Source: Pelargonium cotyledonis (lineage: Eukaryota > Streptophyta > Magnoliopsida > Geraniales > Geraniaceae). Taken from it: DNA of 22,506 nt. Positions 17,990 through 22,506 of this stretch are shown piece after piece. The translations under genes were made by a program, and so were the position numbers. Under the pieces are notes generated by a model. It was not told the origin of the DNA. It made no database searches and saw only the letters and a program-made list of their open reading frames with translations. How positions within the stretch are numbered: the stretch's first letter is position 1; each line of letters opens with the position of its first letter. Location of the stretch: positions 1 through 22,506 of the forward strand of contig JAYMTA010000996.1 in NCBI GenBank assembly GCA_036897625.1. The letters are read 5' to 3'.

Positions 17990-19083
17990 ATTGTGCACTA
18001 TGTTGTAATCTGGATTTCTACTTCAAAAGTGAAAATAGTTTGCAACAATATGGAGATTAAAAGGGTATGTAACCAGGGAGTTGAGGACCATTTGGGTTTT
18101 GGGTTGGTTCCCCTATCCTGCAAGTTTGGTGGAGTGATTACAAACAAGACAAAGTTGCAAAAAAAGTATGTCAATGCATTTGTAAATTACTTAAAGGAGT
18201 TAATTATGACTACAAAGTATATCCTTTCTACAAAATGTTGGCCCTATGTGCATCTCTTGTTCAATAGTAAAAGGTCGGGTTATGAAAGATGGTTCAAGCT
18301 ATGATTTTGGCTTAAATACCACAACCTTTAAGACAAGTTAGGTTTTCACCAGGATGGTGAAAGAGTGTACACAGTCATATCAAATAATGGACAAATTTAC
18401 TTATATATTGGTAAGGTTGGATGGGGTGATATTGAGAAGCTGGTTAATCTTTATCTTGGAGGACAACCATCTATTTTGGAACGTTCTTATAAAAATGAGA
18501 AATGGATATTTGCAGGAACTTTCCTATTGCAAACTGAGATGAGAAAGTTAGGAAGAAAATTATGACTTCTTGAGAGCTTTGCATACGTGTCTATCTCTAT
18601 GATTTGTCTAGAAAGGGTAACAAGTTATATTGTTTCTACCTTGGAGTTGGTACGACAAAATTCAAATGTGTTGATGAGGAGATTGTTGGGGACAAATAAA
18701 AATTATATTAAAGAGGTAATTCATGACACTCTACTTAACTCGGATTATGATGATGATATAAAGAATTAGACACAAATTCTTGATAAATTCACTTGGGATC
18801 CGGTTATAAGGTGCGATACAAGAAGTCAGCTTCATGATTCCTTGGTGTGTTATACGACAAAAGACGTTGTTAGTAATGAAAGAGAAGTATGGTTCAAAGG
18901 GTTGGGAAAAAGTATCACGACTCTGCCAACATGGCTTACATGCACTGTTGTTTATGTTCTTCACTCACTTTTGAGGAACGTTTGGATAGAAATAACGTCA
19001 AATCAAACATGGGATCCTGGCAAACATATGAGATCTATGATGGTGCAAGACAATTTCTGTTAGGTCTCAAAGAATCAATATAG
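17990..19083 (+). pseudogene. Unrecognised coding-like remnants in several frames
   Basis: Successive broken frames on the plus strand look protein-coding by composition: LGFGLVPLSCKFGGVITNKT and KKYVNAFVNYLKEL (18000-18300), GERVYTVISNNGQIYLYIGK and VGWGDIEKLVNLYLGGQ (18355-18565), YLYDLSRKGNKLYCFYLGVG (18590-18700), and LTFEERLDRNNVKSNMGSWQ TYEIYDG (18965-19080). Stops and frame changes separate them. They may be one captured gene or several, in line with the pyruvate kinase and oligopeptidase pieces. I do not recognise the family. Confidence 0.4.
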
Positions 19084-20255
19084 ATGAGGGTGAATAGATT
19101 GATTACAAAAATTAAATAAAGTTAAAATTAAATGTGCAATTAAAATAAAAAGTAAGTAAGAACAATATATAGTACCTCACAACTCTCCTTAGAGGTTCTA
19201 CATGCACTTCCAACAAATACTCTCGGAGTTCGGCCTTTTACCAACTTAGTAAAAATATTACAATCATTGCAAGAACAAATCTTGAAAGTAAGTAAGAAGA
19301 ACCAATCTTGCAACCACAACTAGCAAGAACAAATCTCGCAACACTTATCAAGTTAACAATGCAAATGTCTAAACCTAGTTTCTAGCCTACAAGACCAAAT
19401 ACAAGATGAAGATATTGACGTTAACTCCCAAGAGTCAAGAAAATAAGGTGTTCAATCTAATGTAGAAGAAACACAATGCCTCAAACTACAATCAAATCTA
19501 CAATAAAAGTAAAAACAAGTTATATATGATTCAAAGATATCAATGACATTGTTCAAGATGATTGAGAGAAAATATGATCTCAAAATAATTTTCTAGGAGA
19601 GCACAACAATATTCTTGAAAAAGATTTCACAATAAAATATTTTTTTTTGAAAGATCAAAAGATATGAAACTATTAGTTCATACCTTTGAAAACATTTTTA
19701 AAACATGTAAATCTTAAGCTCTCAAAATTATTTTTCTCTTAAGAAAGATGAAGACTTTATGTTAAAAATTTTGAGAAGAATAACATATGAAGTGAGTTGT
19801 TGAATGGTAAAGCAAGTGAGAGTTTTTATAGGCCAAAATATGACTATTGTGATTTTGAAAAACTTGTTGAAAATTCAAAATAATGTTAAAAAGAAAGATT
19901 GAGTGCAAGAGTGCTCATATAAGTCTTGAAATCATACTTACACATTGACATAGGGTAAAAGACTTTAGCCACGCTATTTTAGCCTACTTGAGACTTTTAT
20001 ATTTTGTCTTCATCTTCATTTGGTGCATGCAATAGTGTTGATAAAGTTAAAACTAGAGCATGACTTGATAACACAAGATTTTGTGAAGATAGTACTTGTT
20101 TTTCAGAATTGAGAGAATGACCTTTGATCACTAAAATGATCATATCTCTTTGTTCAAAACTCCAAAAATTACAAGGTCAGCTGCATTTGAAACTAGACTT
20201 ATCTAGCTTTCCAAATGTATATCACATGCATTTTGAAAATGTCTGAGTAAAAGCA
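19084..20255. other. AT-rich interval without a gene
   Basis: No open frame or RNA gene is seen. The start (gatgagggtgaatagattga, 19083-19102) resembles a string common next to plant retroelement remains. The stretch near 20140-20255 is also repeat-like. Neither could be assigned. Confidence 0.4.
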
Positions 20256-20666
20256 CTTTTTTTTTCCTCTCTTTTTTGATTCGCAATAGGTACTTGTATC
20301 CATGTAACAAAAGTACAAAGAATACTACTTGAAAACACAAAATTTACAACAGTGATGAAATGGATAAAGGGTCAGCTTTCCATTTTTCAAAAGTGAGTTA
20401 GCTTGCCAAACTTTGTAGGTGAGCATTTATAGTTGCATATGAACGGAACCTGACCCTGTCAAAGGCAGTTGTGGGGAGGACAACGTTGTTTCTAAAGAGC
20501 ACCTCATTTCTACAAGAATAGGTTGAACACTGTTTCTAAAAAGCACCTCATATAACATATGTTCTTCGGTTTTTTAAAGTCACGAATTGAAGAGGGCCAC
20601 TAGGAAATAAAGTTGTCAACCTCAAGTGGGAAAATAGTCGACACTGACCACCATCTTAAGATCAGG

Positions 20667-21144
20667 TTACAGAGCTCTTTTGTCCAGCTGCAATGAAGAA
20701 TAATGTGATTTCTTTCCTAAAAAAATAAAGGCCTCCTTACAAAAAACATAGAAACATTGTGAAATAGTTAGTGGAATACCCCTGTTTTTCAAAAATAAAG
20801 TTGTAGGGATGCACTTAAGAGCAACAAGCCATGCAAAGGTCTGCAGCATAGGAGGGATCATGGGCTGCCAAAGAATGTTAGAGAAGTTCAGCTTGACTTG
20901 GATTCCGTCCAAGAGTGTTGTGCTTTGCTTACAAGGGGACAAGGTCGAGTCGATAATGGGAGGCCATATTCCTTTCTTTTGTGAGGCACAACATGAAAAG
21001 CCTTGGAAAAACTTGCACTAGTCGAAGGTCGTCAATCCAAAATTTGATAGAAGCTCCATTACCAAGTGCCCATCTGATTCCTTTAGTACCGAGAAACCAC
21101 TTTCTTCTTATAATCTGATGATGTGTTACACAAGGGTGAGGCAC
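20667..21144 (-). pseudogene. LINE C-terminal zf-RVT-like region
   Basis: GIRWALGNGASIKFWIDDL (21144-20929) and then ILWQPMIPPMLQTFAWLVAL, KCIPTTLFLKNRGIPL (20942-20700) match the W-x-P-K-V-P-x-K-x-x-x-F-x-W and T-x-D-x-L-x-x-R-G pattern of plant LINE zinc-binding tails. The Cys/His ligands are only partly kept. Confidence 0.75.
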
Positions 21145-21202
21145 GTGAATTCCCCAAAGACTCGAGGTTCCATTCCGAATCTCCCAAGGAGGTTGAGATT
21201 AG

Positions 21203-22300
21203 CTAGTAGAAGAGGAAGAAAACCAATCCTCCTACTGATTTCAGAGAGCACACAACGACCCACTTCATCTTGCTTATGCCCTTTTTGTCTGGATTTCCCG
21301 CCCAAAGAAAACGACGTTCGATCTTTTCGAGTTCTCGAACTACTAACTTTGGAGCTTTGTATATTGACATGTAATAGAGGAGGAGTGATGTGAGTGTGGA
21401 ACGAATTAGGGTTACTCTTATCCCTAATGATATGAATTTTTCTTGCCGTATAGAGAGCTTGTTTCTGAACTGGTCAATTATGGGTACCCATGTTGTCTTT
21501 TTCTTTGGGTTGGAGCCCAGGTGTTCCGGTACACAATCCAATTTCTCTGCCATAAGGACGTTTGACACATCAGAGTTAAGCGACCTTCGATTTCCTTAAG
21601 TTGATGCACTGGTCAGACACTATTTCGTAACTGGATAAAAGCTTCCTTACGTTAGTAAAATCACTGCCAAAGATTGATACGTCCAAGAACATCACGGTGT
21701 CATCCGCGAACTGGAGGTTAGATATAGAAAGATTCCTGACCATAATACCTTTGAATTTCTTTCGCTCTTTGGCCTCCTCGATGAGTAGATAGAGCACTTC
21801 ACCAACTATGATGAAGAAAAAAAGGGATAAGGGGACATCCCCGTTTGAGGCCCCTACTCGCCATAAAAAAAATTGAGGGAGAACCATTGATCAATACTGC
21901 TATAGATGAGTGAAGGCATCCACAAATCCAACCTCTAAATTTATCATCAAAATTCATCTTAGCCATTCAGAAATCCATAAAATCCCATTCCACTCTATCA
22001 AAAGCTTGTTGAAAATCAAGCTTGAGCATGGCTGCCGAGGAGTTATTTTGTTTCATTGTATGAATCAGCTCGTTTTCAATCAACACATTGTCCATAATTT
22101 GTCTATCTTTGATGAAAGCACACTGTACTTCGATGATGAGTGATGGTAGTACTGATTTCAAGCAGGTGGCTAGGGCTTTTGATACGATCTTGTAGACCGA
22201 AGACAATAAAATAATTGGCCTATATTCATTTAGTGTGAGCTAACTTTGGGGATCAGGGAAATATGTGCAACATTAATTCCGGCATCCATTTCGGTTGTTG
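21203..22300 (-). pseudogene. LINE reverse transcriptase, broken
   Basis: In order: INVAHISLIPKV and, after a frame change, NEYRPIILLSSVYKIVSKAL; then CAFIKDRQIMDNVLIENEL, LKLDFQQAFDRVEWDF (first catalytic Asp, near 22017-22015), VPLSLFFFIIVGEVL, and NLQFADDTVMF (catalytic Asp pair, codons 21710-21687). LGIRVTLIRSTLTSLLLYYM and ERRFLWAGN follow in the thumb region. The catalytic residues are present, but the frame breaks near 22240, 21890-21960 and 21570. Confidence 0.9.
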
Positions 22301-22360
22301 CTTGGAAATTCTAGGCGAAAACTAAGAATTATGGCTTTAAAATTTCCCAGCAATGTTGAT

Positions 22361-22506
22361 GAAATATAATTATAAACATTAGTGTAGTAATAGTATTCGG
22401 TAACCATGTTACAGTGCTTTGGCTTGGGCACTTGACTCTCGGTAGACCGTCAAATGACCTTAGAGATGTCGGGGCTCCGAGAGTTGCTCGTCGAGCGCCT
22501 CCGGGG
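22361..22506. other. Unassigned right edge
   Basis: No gene. The last 70 bases turn GC-rich (cggggctccgagagttgctc near 22470), unlike the LINE beside them. They may begin another repeat or gene that lies outside the window. Confidence 0.35.

Larger units (their letters stand above)
20256..22360 (-). mobile_element. Degenerate plant LINE (non-LTR retrotransposon), 3' part
   Basis: On the minus strand, reverse transcriptase segments run from about 22360 to 21200, then a zf-RVT-like C-terminal part to 20667. A 3' region follows, ending in an A-rich tail (plus-strand T run near 20256-20280). The endonuclease is absent, so the copy is 5' truncated or broken near 22360. Many stops and frameshifts make it inactive. 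No target duplication could be fixed by eye. Confidence 0.85.

Noticed and set aside
18355..18565. GIY-YIG endonuclease, because of IYLYIGK
   Set aside because: The GIY and YIG motifs should be about ten residues apart; here IY and YIG overlap, and the Arg and Glu motifs are missing.
19084..20255. Hidden LTR element or CRISPR-like array in the AT-rich interval
   Set aside because: No regularly spaced repeats, paired ends or coding motifs were seen; similar words such as aacaaatcttg recur only loosely.

Overview
This window is nuclear DNA of a flowering plant, most likely a eudicot. It is AT-rich and has spliced genes with GT-AG introns. It also carries plant-type transposons: a Ty3/gypsy chromovirus, a plant LINE, a TRIM-like element and a hAT-like MITE. 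The species cannot be named from the sequence.

About 0.6-8.1 kb is the gene-bearing part. A minus-strand three-exon gene (exons 4646-4481, 3209-3085, 959-678) encodes a predicted 190-residue protein. Its C-terminal domain resembles the mitochondrial complex I assembly factor NDUFAF4. Divergent from it, across about 1.2 kb, a plus-strand four-exon gene (5867-6015, 6120-6274, 7780-7931, 8022-8048) encodes a 160-residue basic protein of unknown function, with a His run, an acidic patch and a Lys-rich tail. A TRIM-like element and a 50-bp exact tandem duplication lie in the large intron of the first gene.

About 8.3-19.1 kb is accessory, nested and decayed. It holds a decayed U-box-like fragment and a 430-bp retroposed segment with 14-bp target duplications and a SAP-like motif. 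It also holds a complete but inactivated 5.56-kb gypsy chromovirus on the minus strand (LTRs 9886-10461 and 14869-15445, target duplication TTATT). That element split an older open frame which reads through once the insertion is ignored. A 657-bp hAT-like MITE follows. Then comes a patchwork of intron-less gene fragments: cytosolic pyruvate kinase, then oligopeptidase A (M3 thimet oligopeptidase family) with an internal 230-bp tandem duplication, then unrecognised coding remnants. All lie on the plus strand. This looks like gene-fragment capture or retroposition.

About 19.1-20.25 kb is AT-rich with no gene seen. About 20.26-22.36 kb is a degenerate minus-strand plant LINE with reverse transcriptase and zf-RVT-like segments. 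The last 140 bases are unassigned.

I see no convincing new defence or signalling system. The most unusual items are the pyruvate kinase/oligopeptidase chimera, the nested-insertion archaeology at 9.2-15.7 kb, and the chromovirus frame that runs through its polypurine tract about 100 codons into the 3' LTR.
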